46,309 nt of DNA from Promethearchaeota archaeon. GTDB taxonomy: Archaea > Asgardarchaeota > Lokiarchaeia > Sigynarchaeales > SOKP01. The stretch lies in NCBI GenBank assembly GCA_004524425.1, contig SDNN01000005.1, forward strand, positions 1-46,309, written 5' to 3'. The translations under genes were made by a program, and so were the position numbers. The notes beneath the pieces were generated by a model. The model worked only from the letters and a program-made list of their open reading frames with translations, had not been told where the DNA came from and ran no database searches. Positions 25,102 through 35,000 of the stretch are shown here, in pieces; positions within the stretch are counted from its first letter, which is position 1; each line of letters starts with the position of its first letter.

Positions 25102-26505
25102 TCAAAGATTTCTCTCTTTTAGTATTTTCCTGTGTTCCTTGACCTTTTCTGGCGTTAAATCATTTATGAACGCCATGAGAAGGAAGCATATAATAAAGCA
25201 TATTATGGGCGCCGCGATCATTATAGTTCGAATACCTAAAAGAGCCAAAGGGGCTTGAGTAGGAGCACCTGGTTTGAAAAAGGTGATTTGATGAATAAAG
25301 GCAAAAATAACTGCTTGGATCACGTAAGCAAATCTTCCTACAAAAGTTCTTATTCCACTATAAGCTCCTTCTCTACGCTTTCCAGTTTTTACGACCAATT
25401 CATCAATAACCTCTGAAAACCCGGGATATAATAACGTCCACATTGAACTAAAGGCAAAACCACACAAACTCAGAATTATTATACTTATTATCAAATCAGA
25501 GACGAATAGTAGAGGAGAGAAGAGCAATATCGAAAATAGAGAGCCATATATATAGGTCTTACGATTACCAATCTTTCGACCAACTTTCAGCCATATCGGA
25601 ACTCCTATAAACGCTCCCCCTAAAAAGGCTCCCGCTAAAATGGTTTCTGTATTTGGATCTGTTGATCCTATGATATAAATTACCCAAAAGGGGAGTGATG
25701 AAAGTAATAATGGATTTACCGTGTAATAAAATAAATAGAAGAAAATATAGGACATGAAATTCTTTTCTTTGGAGGCGACCTTGAGGATTTGCCAATAAGA
25801 TTCTTTTTCTTGTTTTTGCTCTTCTATGTTTTTAAGTTCTCTATCAATTAATTCACTATCCTCCCGCATTCCAGGAATGATAAAAAGCACGGATATGAAA
25901 CCCACGATAGAGACGGCAAGGGCAGCAATGATGTAGGAATTGACATTTCCATAGCTAATAAATAAAGGAGGAACTAATATTCCCGTGACAGACCCTATTT
26001 GAGCACAAATTGTGCTGACGGCTCCCACTTTTGTTCTTTCTTCATGTGAGCGAAACTTATCCGGATAAAGAGCCAGCCAATTCACTTGCCATAAAGAATA
26101 ACAGAATTCATATAAGCATATAGTGACTAAAAGCCATATGAACATGAATAACTGATCTGAAAAGGGTACTAAATAAATAGTAATATATACAAAATTCATG
26201 ACTATTGCCCCCACGAGAAACCAAGGAAAACGCCTTCCCATTTTTTGAGTAAATCTCGTTTTTTGATCTGAAAACCATCCAAGAAGTGGGTCATTTATCA
26301 TGTTCCAAAAGCCATATAATGCAAATGCAATTCCGATCAGCACTATGGAAAGAAAAACTTCGTTTTCATAAAAGAAGATCACACGAACCGTAAACGCACT
26401 AACGTAAAACTGATCTAAAAAACTGCCAAGACCAAAAGACCAGTGTACCTTAGAAGAGTATTTAAGGTCTTTTGTTAGTGTTATCCCATTCTTATTATTC
26501 TTCAT
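25102..26505 (-). CDS. GPH-family (MFS_2) sugar/cation symporter
   Basis: The 467-residue protein has about 12 helices. The loop after helix 2 reads GFWNMINDPLLGWFSDQKT, the GPH signature, followed by GRRFPWFLVG. GPH symporters couple Na+ or H+ to the uptake of glycosides, pentosides or hexuronides. A charged loop of about 25 residues sits between helices 6 and 7. It is inserted in opposite orientation between two paralogous MFS genes (23474 and 26656). The sugar is unknown. It is one of three members in the window, which suggests that the organism takes up several oligosaccharides or sugar acids. Confidence 0.87.
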   Translation of the reverse strand: MKNNKNGITLTKDLKYSSKVHWSFGLGSFLDQFYVSAFTVRVIFFYENEVFLSIVLIGIAFALYGFWNMINDPLLGWFSDQKTRFTQKMGRRFPWFLVGAIVMNFVYITIYLVPFSDQLFMFIWLLVTICLYEFCYSLWQVNWLALYPDKFRSHEERTKVGAVSTICAQIGSVTGILVPPLFISYGNVNSYIIAALAVSIVGFISVLFIIPGMREDSELIDRELKNIEEQKQEKESYWQILKVASKEKNFMSYIFFYLFYYTVNPLLLSSLPFWVIYIIGSTDPNTETILAGAFLGGAFIGVPIWLKVGRKIGNRKTYIYGSLFSILLFSPLLFVSDLIISIIILSLCGFAFSSMWTLLYPGFSEVIDELVVKTGKRREGAYSGIRTFVGRFAYVIQAVIFAFIHQITFFKPGAPTQAPLALLGIRTIMIAAPIICFIICFLLMAFINDLTPEKVKEHRKILKERNL

Positions 26506-26655
26506 GATTTCAAGAACCTTTAAAATATAAATTAAATCAAAATAAGTTTGTAGTTAAAATATTTAAATATTCTTCTATAAATCCGATTTCAACACATTAA
26601 AATTTAAAAACATGTTTTACAATTTAATAAATTTTTTTCTAAAGAAGTATCTTAA

Positions 26656-28071
26656 ATGCAGCAAGAGTCAGCTGGTAAACCAAGTATTTCAATTGATAAA
26701 GCTTTTTGGCCTGTATATTTATTGGGAGGATTCCAAAGTCTAGCGTTTAGTGGAATCTTTGTTTTAACCGTACCTCTTTCTTTATTGATCTGGCCTGAAG
26801 ATCCATATCATGCACTTGAAATGGGCATATTGGTAACTGCGCTTTTTTGGGTTTCCTCGATAGCGGGATTGTTTATCGGTAGGTTAATTGATAAGTATCA
26901 TCGAGTTGCGATTCTTTTCATCATTTCTATCTTTAGAGGATTTTCAATGATCATGTTAGGATTTGCCATTGTAGGAAGGGGAATTGAAACATGGTGGTAT
27001 TTCTTTTTCTTTATCTTTATTTTTGCCTCTTTCGCTGGTGGTAGTTATCCCACAATAGTTTCATTGACCCATGACATCGTTCCAAAATATCAGAGATCTC
27101 GTTTTTTTGGCAGATTTTTCATTATCATGTCCATTTTTACAATGCTTGGTTTTTTGGTGGGTGGTCTTCTTTTTCAAATTGGGCAGTGGAGGGTTTTTTT
27201 TATTGGAATTGGAATAGCAATCGCAATAGCAGGATTAGTTACACTTCTTTGGATAAAAGAGCCTAAAAGAGGTTCTCAAAATGAGGAACTTCAACTTGTT
27301 CTTCAGAATGATGCAGTAAAATATGATTTCCAAATCAATAAAGAGACAATGAAAAAAACAATGTTGAGTAGAACCAATCTCGTAGCCCTAATTGAAGGAA
27401 TTTTTACTAACATGTTTATTGGAAGCTTGCATATTCTCATTTTACCCTACATTCAGAGTCCTCCACATAATTTTTCACCGTTTAGCACGGGAATATTTTT
27501 GGTGGTTTTTGGTTTGACGGGAGGGCTTATTGGTCAAATACTATTAGCAAGATTATCAGATAAGGTGGCAGAAAAGAACCATATTAGAAGGATCTATTTT
27601 ATCATCATTGCATTAGTAGGTGGAACTTATACCTTTGTTTTGTTATTTTTCATTCCTTTACCTCATTTAAGCATCGAACAAGGAAGAGATGTATCGAGTT
27701 TTTTTTCATACTCTTCAATTTGGATCATGGGCATGATATATTTAATTTCAACAACCATTTCTTCTTTATACATGATTAATCAACCCCCCGTATTGCAGGA
27801 CATTAATTTACCCGAAGCGCAAGGTCAAATCACCTCTTGGAATCAATTCCTAGAAAATATAGGGTATGGGGCTGGCCCCTTAATAGCGGGAATCCTACTT
27901 ACTACCTTAGGGGGACAGAATTATCAATCAATCGCAATCATCATAGGATTATTTGCCATTCCAGGAATAGTTTTTTGGATCCTTGCTTTAAGATGGTACC
28001 ATCAAGACAGAGACTTGATAAAAACATTGTTAAAGGAAAGAGCAGAAATACTAAGAACAGGGAATCCTTAA
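26656..28071 (+). CDS. MFS transporter, paralogue B
   Basis: This 471-residue, 12-helix protein is closely similar to paralogue A over its whole length: FWPVYLLGGFQSLAF, PLSLLIWPEDPYHA, IFRGFSMIMLGFA, VGRGIETWWY, KEPKRGSQNEEL and NLPEAQGQITSWNQFLE. Motif A reads GRLIDKYHR. The two genes lie in the same direction on either side of a GPH gene, pointing to duplication followed by insertion or inversion. A TTTAAATATT sequence about 90 bases upstream may be part of the shared promoter region with the divergent GPH gene. The substrate is unknown. Confidence 0.85.
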   Translation: MQQESAGKPSISIDKAFWPVYLLGGFQSLAFSGIFVLTVPLSLLIWPEDPYHALEMGILVTALFWVSSIAGLFIGRLIDKYHRVAILFIISIFRGFSMIMLGFAIVGRGIETWWYFFFFIFIFASFAGGSYPTIVSLTHDIVPKYQRSRFFGRFFIIMSIFTMLGFLVGGLLFQIGQWRVFFIGIGIAIAIAGLVTLLWIKEPKRGSQNEELQLVLQNDAVKYDFQINKETMKKTMLSRTNLVALIEGIFTNMFIGSLHILILPYIQSPPHNFSPFSTGIFLVVFGLTGGLIGQILLARLSDKVAEKNHIRRIYFIIIALVGGTYTFVLLFFIPLPHLSIEQGRDVSSFFSYSSIWIMGMIYLISTTISSLYMINQPPVLQDINLPEAQGQITSWNQFLENIGYGAGPLIAGILLTTLGGQNYQSIAIIIGLFAIPGIVFWILALRWYHQDRDLIKTLLKERAEILRTGNP

Positions 28072-28125
28072 AATGGGAAAAAGTTTAACAGACCCATTCC
28101 AAATTTATTTTTTATAAAAAAACAT

Positions 28126-29346
28126 TTATTTAACAATTTTAAAAAGAATCAGAATGATGAAAATTGCACAAAAATTGAAACTGATTACCCAGATATATAT
28201 GATTGGAATTCCAAATAAAACATAAAAAGGTCCCACTGAAGCATATCCAATAAATCGAAAGCTATTAATGATTGCTGAGTTTGTTCCTTTTGCTTCAGGA
28301 GTGATGTCCATTGCAATTTTAAATAAGGCAGGCCAAATAAATACCGATCCTAAATAAGTTATGAAACTAATTAACATGAAATGATAAATAGAAGTACTAA
28401 ACGGCATGAAAACCATGGAAAATGTTAAAGCGAATCCAATTATCAACATTTTCAACGGATGCTTAGTTTTTAGAAGATATCCTGTGATTGGTGACAATGT
28501 AATGGAAATCAAACCATTTATGGTTAATATGATACTGACATAAAGAATTATTTCTTGACTATCTAAGTGTTTCAATGAGAATCTCATCTGTTCATTCAAA
28601 GTATTAGTTAAAGTAATGACTATAAAAAAACAAAGGAATCCAAGAATTCCCAACAGAGTGATTTCTTTCTTAAGATTTGTTTTTAGTTGGTGTAAAGTTT
28701 GTATCATTTTTGATTCTTTAGCCTGAATAGATTTATTTATTTGAAAATCGAAAGTCCTACACACCAAAGCTTCACAATTCTTAAGCGCTAATATAAATAA
28801 GCATAATGATAAGATAGTAATTATGGGATTCAATATAAAAAGGAGTTCCCACCCTCTTGAGAAATAGCGTGCTAAAAATCCCGATAATAAAGCTCCCAGG
28901 CTCACACCAAACCCTGCGGATGAATTATAAATGCCCATCACTAATCCTTTCTTCTCTTCAGGTGAGATAATGCTCAATATTGCTAATATGGTTGGATTGA
29001 TGAATGAGAATCCAATTCCTTGGATGAAGAAACCAATTAAAAAAAGTAAAAATATTTTCGCTAAAACTGCAAGGTAGGTCAAGATTAAGCCTGTAACAAA
29101 GATGACATATCCGATCATCACTACTTTCTTTTTATCTATGATGTCAGAAAAAGTACCAGCAAATAACTGGAATATCGCAAATGGTAAAATGTAAAAGGAG
29201 ATAGCAAGTGAAACTAATGCTATGGACACTAAATTGAAATTCATCCTAAGCTCTTCAAATATGGGAACTAAAGAGTTAGTTGTAAGCGGTCCTAAAATAC
29301 TTGAAAAGAAAATTAAATAGTATCTTCTTCGAAAATGGTTTTCCAT
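28126..29346 (-). CDS. MFS transporter, drug/metabolite-type
   Basis: The 406-residue protein has 12 helices and a classical motif A after helix 2 (AGTFSDIIDKKKVVMIGYV). Helix 4-5 has PTILAILSIISPEEKKGLVMGIYNSSAGFGVSLGALLSG, the arrangement of motif C-type antiporters, which suggests export rather than uptake. The central loop (about 190-215) is basic. It is convergent with paralogue B, 54 bp between stops. It is not closely related to the other MFS proteins in the window. The substrate is unknown. Confidence 0.85.
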   Translation of the reverse strand: MENHFRRRYYLIFFSSILGPLTTNSLVPIFEELRMNFNLVSIALVSLAISFYILPFAIFQLFAGTFSDIIDKKKVVMIGYVIFVTGLILTYLAVLAKIFLLFLIGFFIQGIGFSFINPTILAILSIISPEEKKGLVMGIYNSSAGFGVSLGALLSGFLARYFSRGWELLFILNPIITILSLCLFILALKNCEALVCRTFDFQINKSIQAKESKMIQTLHQLKTNLKKEITLLGILGFLCFFIVITLTNTLNEQMRFSLKHLDSQEIILYVSIILTINGLISITLSPITGYLLKTKHPLKMLIIGFALTFSMVFMPFSTSIYHFMLISFITYLGSVFIWPALFKIAMDITPEAKGTNSAIINSFRFIGYASVGPFYVLFGIPIIYIWVISFNFCAIFIILILFKIVK

Positions 29347-29496
29347 TATTTAATTAAACTATAATTATAGTGGTGATTAATATAAAGAAGGTTTAAATTT
29401 ATAGATATGAGCTTAAAAATATGGATTTTTAAGTGATTCTTATCTCAAAAATCTATAGAGCGTAGTGTTCAATATATTGGATTAAAAAGGATCTAT

Positions 29497-29802
29497 TCAA
29501 ATTTCAAGCAATCTTAACTGATTGCTAATATTTTTTCTTTTTATAATTTTTACAAAATCGTCTTGCTTCTGTGCTAATTGACTTAAAAAAATATCAAGCT
29601 TATCAAAATTATTGAACCAGTGTTCCTCGTTATCAACCATGATCTTGACTCCTCTTTTCACACCATTTTCCAGAATTTCAGCATAGATCCCACCAACGTT
29701 TAAATCATGTTTAATAAATACCTTATTAGCCACTTTTCCAGATTCATTTCCTTTTTTAGCAAAAAAACCATTTTTAAGCAAATAACTTCTATACATGCTC
29801 AT
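29497..29802 (-). CDS. Small protein of unknown function (101 residues)
   Basis: A basic alpha/beta protein starting MSMYRSYLLKNGFFAKKG, with a central beta-rich segment (NKVFIKHDLNVGGIYAEILENG) and a C-terminal amphipathic helix (NFDKLDIFLSQLAQKQDDF). A second ATG two codons later is equally possible as the start. No family is recognised, no cysteines or membrane segment. It lies alone, next to an intergenic region with two inverted repeats that could regulate it. Confidence 0.5.
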   Translation of the reverse strand: MSMYRSYLLKNGFFAKKGNESGKVANKVFIKHDLNVGGIYAEILENGVKRGVKIMVDNEEHWFNNFDKLDIFLSQLAQKQDDFVKIIKRKNISNQLRLLEI

Positions 29803-29848
29803 TTATTCTATACACGACCTTTTCTTTTTATTGGAATATATTTTCTAA

Positions 29849-29878
29849 GAGTCATTTTAATATATTGTGATATGACTC
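29849..29878. repeat. Inverted repeat GAGTCAT...ATGACTC
   Basis: Seven-base arms (29849-29855 and 29872-29878) are separated by 16 bases, about 47 bp upstream of the 101-residue gene. The arm spacing of about two helical turns would suit a dimeric regulator. It may be chance in AT-rich DNA. Confidence 0.4.
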
Positions 29879-29918
29879 ATAGAGCGATATCTATATAATA
29901 CATGCCAGTATTGGCTTT

Positions 29919-30008
29919 TAGACCCTTATATTACATAGATCTTACCGTATCCAGATATTATGAACTTTTAATTTTTAATCATTAATTCTTCCTGTTATTA
30001 AGGGTCTA
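29919..30008. repeat. Ten-base inverted repeat TAGACCCTTA / TAAGGGTCTA
   Basis: Perfect 10-base arms at 29919-29928 and 29999-30008 enclose 70 bp. It could be a looped operator pair, a transcript hairpin or a relic of a mobile element; no transposase is present and no target duplication is obvious. Confidence 0.4.
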
Positions 30009-30169
30009 TATAATTTCAATAGATCAAAACTTATTTTTAAATAACTAGGTAAAATTTATTGATGTAAATAAGTCATTGAATTTTCCTGGGGTTGATTTCG
30101 AGTGGAAAAAAATATTTAATGTAAAAAAATAGGGTCATATCAATTATGTTAAGTGATTTTTTATTTAAT

Positions 30170-30643
30170 TTACTTACGCCTTCTTTTTCGCTTCACTGTT
30201 TCTTGAAATTCAAGAAAGAGGCCAAAAGTTTCCTCAGTATCGACATAAGCCACCTTTTGCGGTCCTGTTTGGCCAGCATGCACCACTCCTATTCCTTTCT
30301 TTCTAAATTTTTCAACCCATGCATCGACGTCGTCAACAAAAATACCGAAATGGTGTAATCCTTCTCTTCCACTGTCGATGAATTCTTTAAATATGCACTC
30401 ACCCTCAAGTAATTGAATCAATTCAATTTGGATATTAAATATTCTACTCAACGCTATTTTAGTAGAAATTTTGGTATCCTTTCCTCGATACTTGAAATTG
30501 TTATCTTTGTTTTCAAAATATGCAAACTTTGGAATATCATATAAGGATTCCATCAGTTTTGCCTGTTTTTCTATATCTTTATACACATATCCGAGCTGAT
30601 TTATTTTTAATTTACCCAAGTCTAAAATATTTTCAATTTCCAT
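30170..30643 (-). CDS. VOC-superfamily (glyoxalase/epimerase-like) protein
   Basis: The 157-residue protein has two beta-alpha-beta-beta-beta modules of the vicinal-oxygen-chelate fold: INQLGYVYKDIEKQAKLM (14-31) with IELIQL (73-78), and LHHFGIFVDDVDAWVEKF (96-113) with GLFLEFQE (141-148). Candidate metal ligands are Q16, E74, H98 and E145. Q/E/H/E is the set used by human-type glyoxalase I, so the site looks usable even though methylmalonyl-CoA epimerases have His at the first position. The sequence does not say which reaction it performs. I prefer ATG 30643 over an in-frame TTG three codons earlier. The Lys/Arg-rich tail is unusual. Confidence 0.75.
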   Translation of the reverse strand: MEIENILDLGKLKINQLGYVYKDIEKQAKLMESLYDIPKFAYFENKDNNFKYRGKDTKISTKIALSRIFNIQIELIQLLEGECIFKEFIDSGREGLHHFGIFVDDVDAWVEKFRKKGIGVVHAGQTGPQKVAYVDTEETFGLFLEFQETVKRKRRRK

Positions 30644-30855
30644 TTTTATCAATTTGTACTTGATTTTTATATTAAATAAGAAAATTATGTCTTGTTTATT
30701 ACCTTAACCATATTAATTAGAGAATTGTGAATTAAATTTCCATGTTTAAGCAAGAGTAAAGAATGGAAATTATATATAGATATTTTCGTAACAATAGCAC
30801 AAACTTGTCTAAAATAATTTCATTTTTATAGCTTAACATTGAATCATTATATGTC

Positions 30856-31146
30856 ATGATGAGCGAAGGGGAATTTTATGATCACATACTTGGACAATTT
30901 AGTCAAATAAGTGGGGATTCACACCAAAAAGAATTATGGAAAAACAATAAAATTCGAGATCTAATGACGAAATTTAAAAACAATGGCGATCCATGCTTTG
31001 TAAAAAATGCTTTAATTGTAATTATGGCCTTATTTGATGATTATTTAAAGGATTCATATTTTCTAAATAGTAAGAGCATAAAGGAATCAAGTAGAGAAAA
31101 AAAGGATCTAATATTATCATTTTTAAAAGATATATTTCGGCGTTAA
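30856..31146 (+). CDS. Small all-helical protein of unknown function (96 residues)
   Basis: A charged helical protein with a hydrophobic central helix (FVKNALIVIMALFDDYLKD, about 48-66) that is amphipathic rather than membrane-spanning. It starts at the first of two tandem ATG codons; no Shine-Dalgarno is seen. It has no recognised motif. It lies next to the short PUA gene, which runs in the opposite direction. Confidence 0.5.
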   Translation: MMSEGEFYDHILGQFSQISGDSHQKELWKNNKIRDLMTKFKNNGDPCFVKNALIVIMALFDDYLKDSYFLNSKSIKESSREKKDLILSFLKDIFRR

Positions 31147-31236
31147 ACTTTAAAATCGTGATTGCACTGGTTTAAATTCCCTGTTTATTAAACAAATACA
31201 CCTCAAAGAAAAAAGCTTAAAAGAGAATATTCTCTA

Positions 31237-31443
31237 TTATTTAAACTCTTTTTCAAATTCCCACACATCATCATTGATTGTGTGAAGATTCTTTACTACC
31301 TTCCCTGAAGCTTTATTCTTCATTTCTTCGGCATTAAATAGTGATTTCCCTACTGCTAATGCTCTTTTGTGAGTCTCATCTACAATTTGTATAATGTCTC
31401 CTTTTTTGATCTCGGGATGTATGTAGGTTATCCCGGGCGCCAT
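31237..31443 (-). CDS. PUA-domain-only protein or truncated paralogue (68 residues)
   Basis: The 68 residues match only the C-terminal PUA domain of the gene at 31542-32057: both read APGIT/RPGIT, a KKG/KKD turn, I-QI-DETH, ALAVGK/PLAIGK, FNA-EM, GKV--NLHTI-DDVW. The frame upstream of the ATG stays open for 12 codons to a TAG but has no start codon, and its last codons (VLDI before MAPG) still resemble the full-length copy (ADV before MRPG). So it is either a minimal RNA-binding PUA protein or the 3' remnant of a full gene that lost its N-terminal domain. It is head-to-head with its paralogue, 98 bp between starts. Confidence 0.6.
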   Translation of the reverse strand: MAPGITYIHPEIKKGDIIQIVDETHKRALAVGKSLFNAEEMKNKASGKVVKNLHTINDDVWEFEKEFK

Positions 31444-31541
31444 GATATCTAAGACTTGATGATGCCTAGTATGATGTTGCTAAATTAGATATTAAGTAAT
31501 GAATACATTTTTATTTGATAATTAGTAATTGATAATAGAAT

Positions 31542-32057
31542 ATGAATATTAGACAGCGTCATTTTATAAAGCATTCTGAAATAAAACAGTTAAAAGACGA
31601 GATAATTAAACAATATGACAAAGATATTTTAAATGATTTAATTCCGAAAAAAGCTAATGTGGAATATATTCTTGCAGAAAATGATGACGAATTCTATGCT
31701 ATTAATAAAGAACTAAAATTATGGAAATCTAAAAAAGATGGATATATCCCTGTTTTAACTCAATTATTAGAGGGCAAGATTGATTTAAAAAAAGTTGTTG
31801 TGGATATGGGAGCAATAAAATATTTAACTTTAAACAAGGCAGATGTAATGAGACCAGGCATTACAAAAATTGATCCTTCTATTAAGAAGGATGAGATCAT
31901 TCAAATTATTGATGAAACGCATAGTAGACCTCTAGCAATTGGAAAAGCTATGTTTAACGCTGATGAAATGCAAGAAAAAAAGAAAGGAAAGGTAATTAGA
32001 AATCTTCATACAATAGAAGATGATGTTTGGAAATTAGCCAAATTATGGGATAAATAA
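31542..32057 (+). CDS. Archaeal PUA-domain protein (MCT-1-like)
   Basis: The 171-residue protein has an N-terminal alpha/beta domain (about 1-82) followed by a PUA domain (about 83-165): VVVDMGAIKYLTLNKADVM, RPGITKIDP, EIIQIIDETHSRPLAIGKAMF and GKVIRNLHTIEDDVW. This two-domain plan is that of archaeal DUF1947-PUA proteins and of eukaryotic MCT-1, which bind tRNA or rRNA at the ribosome. Length is normal. Its stop codon directly abuts the stop of the convergent 1023-residue gene at 32058. A duplicated PUA fragment lies head-to-head upstream. Confidence 0.8.
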   Translation: MNIRQRHFIKHSEIKQLKDEIIKQYDKDILNDLIPKKANVEYILAENDDEFYAINKELKLWKSKKDGYIPVLTQLLEGKIDLKKVVVDMGAIKYLTLNKADVMRPGITKIDPSIKKDEIIQIIDETHSRPLAIGKAMFNADEMQEKKKGKVIRNLHTIEDDVWKLAKLWDK

Positions 32058-35000
32058 TCAGAATTGAAACGGTAGATTATTTCCATTTACAATAATAGGA
32101 CATTGATTAGGTTGAGTTGCTATACACTTAAATCTTTTATTGAAGATACAATTTTCACATTCATCAAATTCCAATGAACAATAATAATTTCTAAAATAGT
32201 TGATTAATGAAACGAGTTTAATCCCTCTAGTGTTTAAAGAATATTGAGTTGGTCTACCGAAATCAAAATTAACGTATTGCTCTAAAAACTCTCTTCTTCT
32301 CAAAAAAAAAGTTTTTACACCGGCATATTTTATATTTAATAGATTTGAAATTGTTTTGTTTGTTGCTACAGATCCTTTTTTGGAGAGTTTATAGATTGCT
32401 CCTAGATATTTAATATAACTTCCTCTTATGACGACATCTTTTTTTAGTGGATTCCCAATCATTTTTACCATCTCATCGGAAATTAGACTAAAATTTTTTT
32501 TGACGCGAAGATAATCTTTTCTCGTTTCTTCACAAATTTTTTCATTATCAAATATTTTGTCTATAACCTTTATATATTCCATATCAAGAACACTATGACA
32601 GTTAGTGCATATGAATCCTCCAATATCATTTTTCAAAATTTTAACTATTTCTGAACAAGAATATGAATCAAAAAGTGTACGGGCTTCAACGTTTTTTATT
32701 TCTGGATCTAAATGGCAAAAATCAAAAACTCGAATATGGTGTTTAGTATTAAATTCTCCACAAGTTTGACAAACACCTTCATATATACGGTCGATGATAT
32801 ATTTTTTTTTAATCCGATTTTTAATTCTTTGACGAATAACTCTTTTTCTTCTCTTAGATAAATTCATAGTTAATCGAAAGTTATTGACAATAACCCTAAT
32901 TAAGATATAAATTTCTTCAGCAGAAAGAGAAAATAACTTTTCCCAAGTAATAAAATACTTGAAATAGCGAAAATAAAGATCGTGAAACATCATATGATGA
33001 GCTCTACAGATTAAAATAACCTTTTCAGCCTCCATTTGTTTCATAATCTCTTCCAAAAAATTTATTTTCCCTTGTTTTTTAGTAAAAATATCATATAATC
33101 TGCTAGTAGTAAAAATCTCATTTTTTTTACCTGATAAATGGTGGAATGTCAATGCATTCAATCTTGAAATTCCTGTATTTACTCTAAATCCTTCCTTTTT
33201 ACATTCGGAACATTCAATTTTTCCATTATTAATAAATTCACCGTTATACATATTTTTAATTAAGTACAACTTCAATTTATAACCAACAACCTGTCTATAT
33301 TCATTTTTGTATTTACGATACTGTTCTTCAGTCATTTTTTCTTCAAAAGCCCTACTTAAACGTTCAGGAAAAAAATCTTTATACTTTTCAGCCAAGAAGT
33401 CATAGATTTCCCTTATGTATTTATAGAAAGTTAATGTTTTTTGAAGCAGATTGATACCCAATTTTTCTAAATATTCAACCAACGGATAAATTACGATCGT
33501 AGCTTCTATTAATTTATGGTTTGTTGCAGAAAAATATAATAGCTTTACCACTTCTATTAAATCTGAAAAGTATTTGTTAAAAGTATCTTCATAAAGATTT
33601 AACATTCTTTTAAGTACATAAATATCGCTTTCATCAAGTTTTTCGGGAAACCTTTCGTTCATAAAATTATTTTTTAAGATTATTAAAAGCTCAGTGGTTT
33701 TTATTTCCGTACTAGCTTTGATAATATTAAATATAAGAAGCGATATTTCTTTATTTATCCTCTTAAAGCTATAAGAATAAAAGGGAAATTTAGCTCTCGG
33801 ATAGTAACTTTTAAAATATTTCAAATAAGTTTCTCCAATAGAAGTATGTCCTAATTCTGCTATTTCTGCCAAATCTTCTTGACTAATATTTTTCAGTCCC
33901 TCATAGGATACGATAACAGAATAAATTATAGTAGCTGCAACAACTTTAGCTTTTTTGTTCCTATGTAATAAAAATTCATTTCTTTTCACTCGAGAAACAA
34001 ACTCATCTAATCTCTTGAGAGATTTTCTCCATAAAATTTCTTTTTGCTCATTTGTGGCTTCTATTAATCGCACAAGCTTTTTTAATTGTTCTTTTATGTT
34101 TTGTCTAAATTTTCTTATACCACTCTCTGATGAATTCTTATTAATTTCATCAATTTTTAAATTATCATTTTTGTTAATTATCATATCCTCTTTTATATCT
34201 ATATTTTTTTCCTTATCATCAATTTGAGAGAACATATCATTTTTATTATAAAATTTCGATGACTCCTCAGATTTTCTTAAATATAAACTTATATCTTCTC
34301 TTGTTAGTTCTTTGCATAAACCTGCATTTAAAAATTCATTATAGACTCTGAAAAGTTCAAATGAAGAAATACCTTTTAGAATTATGGTAGGGGATTTACC
34401 TAATAAAACAGCACAAGTTCCCGCATGAAGAATTTTATCATAATTCTTTTTAAAAACCGAAAGAGTTTCAGCTTCTAGTAATAATTCATTATCACCTTTA
34501 TCAATAATTTCATTGATTTCTTTCATATCTTCTTTTAACCAAATCTTAAGAAGATCTCTCACTTTATCTGATTGAGGTTTTAAATTTCTCATATCATTAA
34601 GAACCTCTGAATATTCACGAAGCTTTTGAAGAAATATTGTATATTTCTCAGCAATCTTTTTAAGCCCTAGACGCAACATATAATAACGATTGCCTGAAAC
34701 CTGATTATTATTTAGTCTTTTTCTTTGTTTCCTACTCAATATTTTAATATAACCTTTTGTTAAATCATCAATATAGATAGAAATAATTTGGGCACCCCTA
34801 CCTATTGGATTTGCATATATCCATCCATTAAGAAAAGAATTTAGATCATTTGGTGCTTTTATAGTGATCATCTTTATCAAATCTTCTGGAGGAAGAGATG
34901 ATTTATCAAACAAACATGCAGTTACTGCTTGAAAAAAATCACCGATAAATTCATCTATAAAGATTAAGGGAATCTTGTGTTTCGAACAAGTAGGATATTT

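Larger units (their letters stand above)
29803..30169. other. Intergenic region with inverted repeats
   Basis: This 367-bp stretch carries no convincing gene or tRNA. It contains two inverted repeats described separately, and otherwise AT-rich sequence upstream of the 101-residue gene and downstream of the VOC gene. Confidence 0.5.

Noticed and set aside
30170..30643. VOC protein as an inactive enzyme because the first metal His is replaced
   Set aside because: Gln at that position together with E74, H98 and E145 is the ligand set of human-type glyoxalase I, so the site may well be functional.
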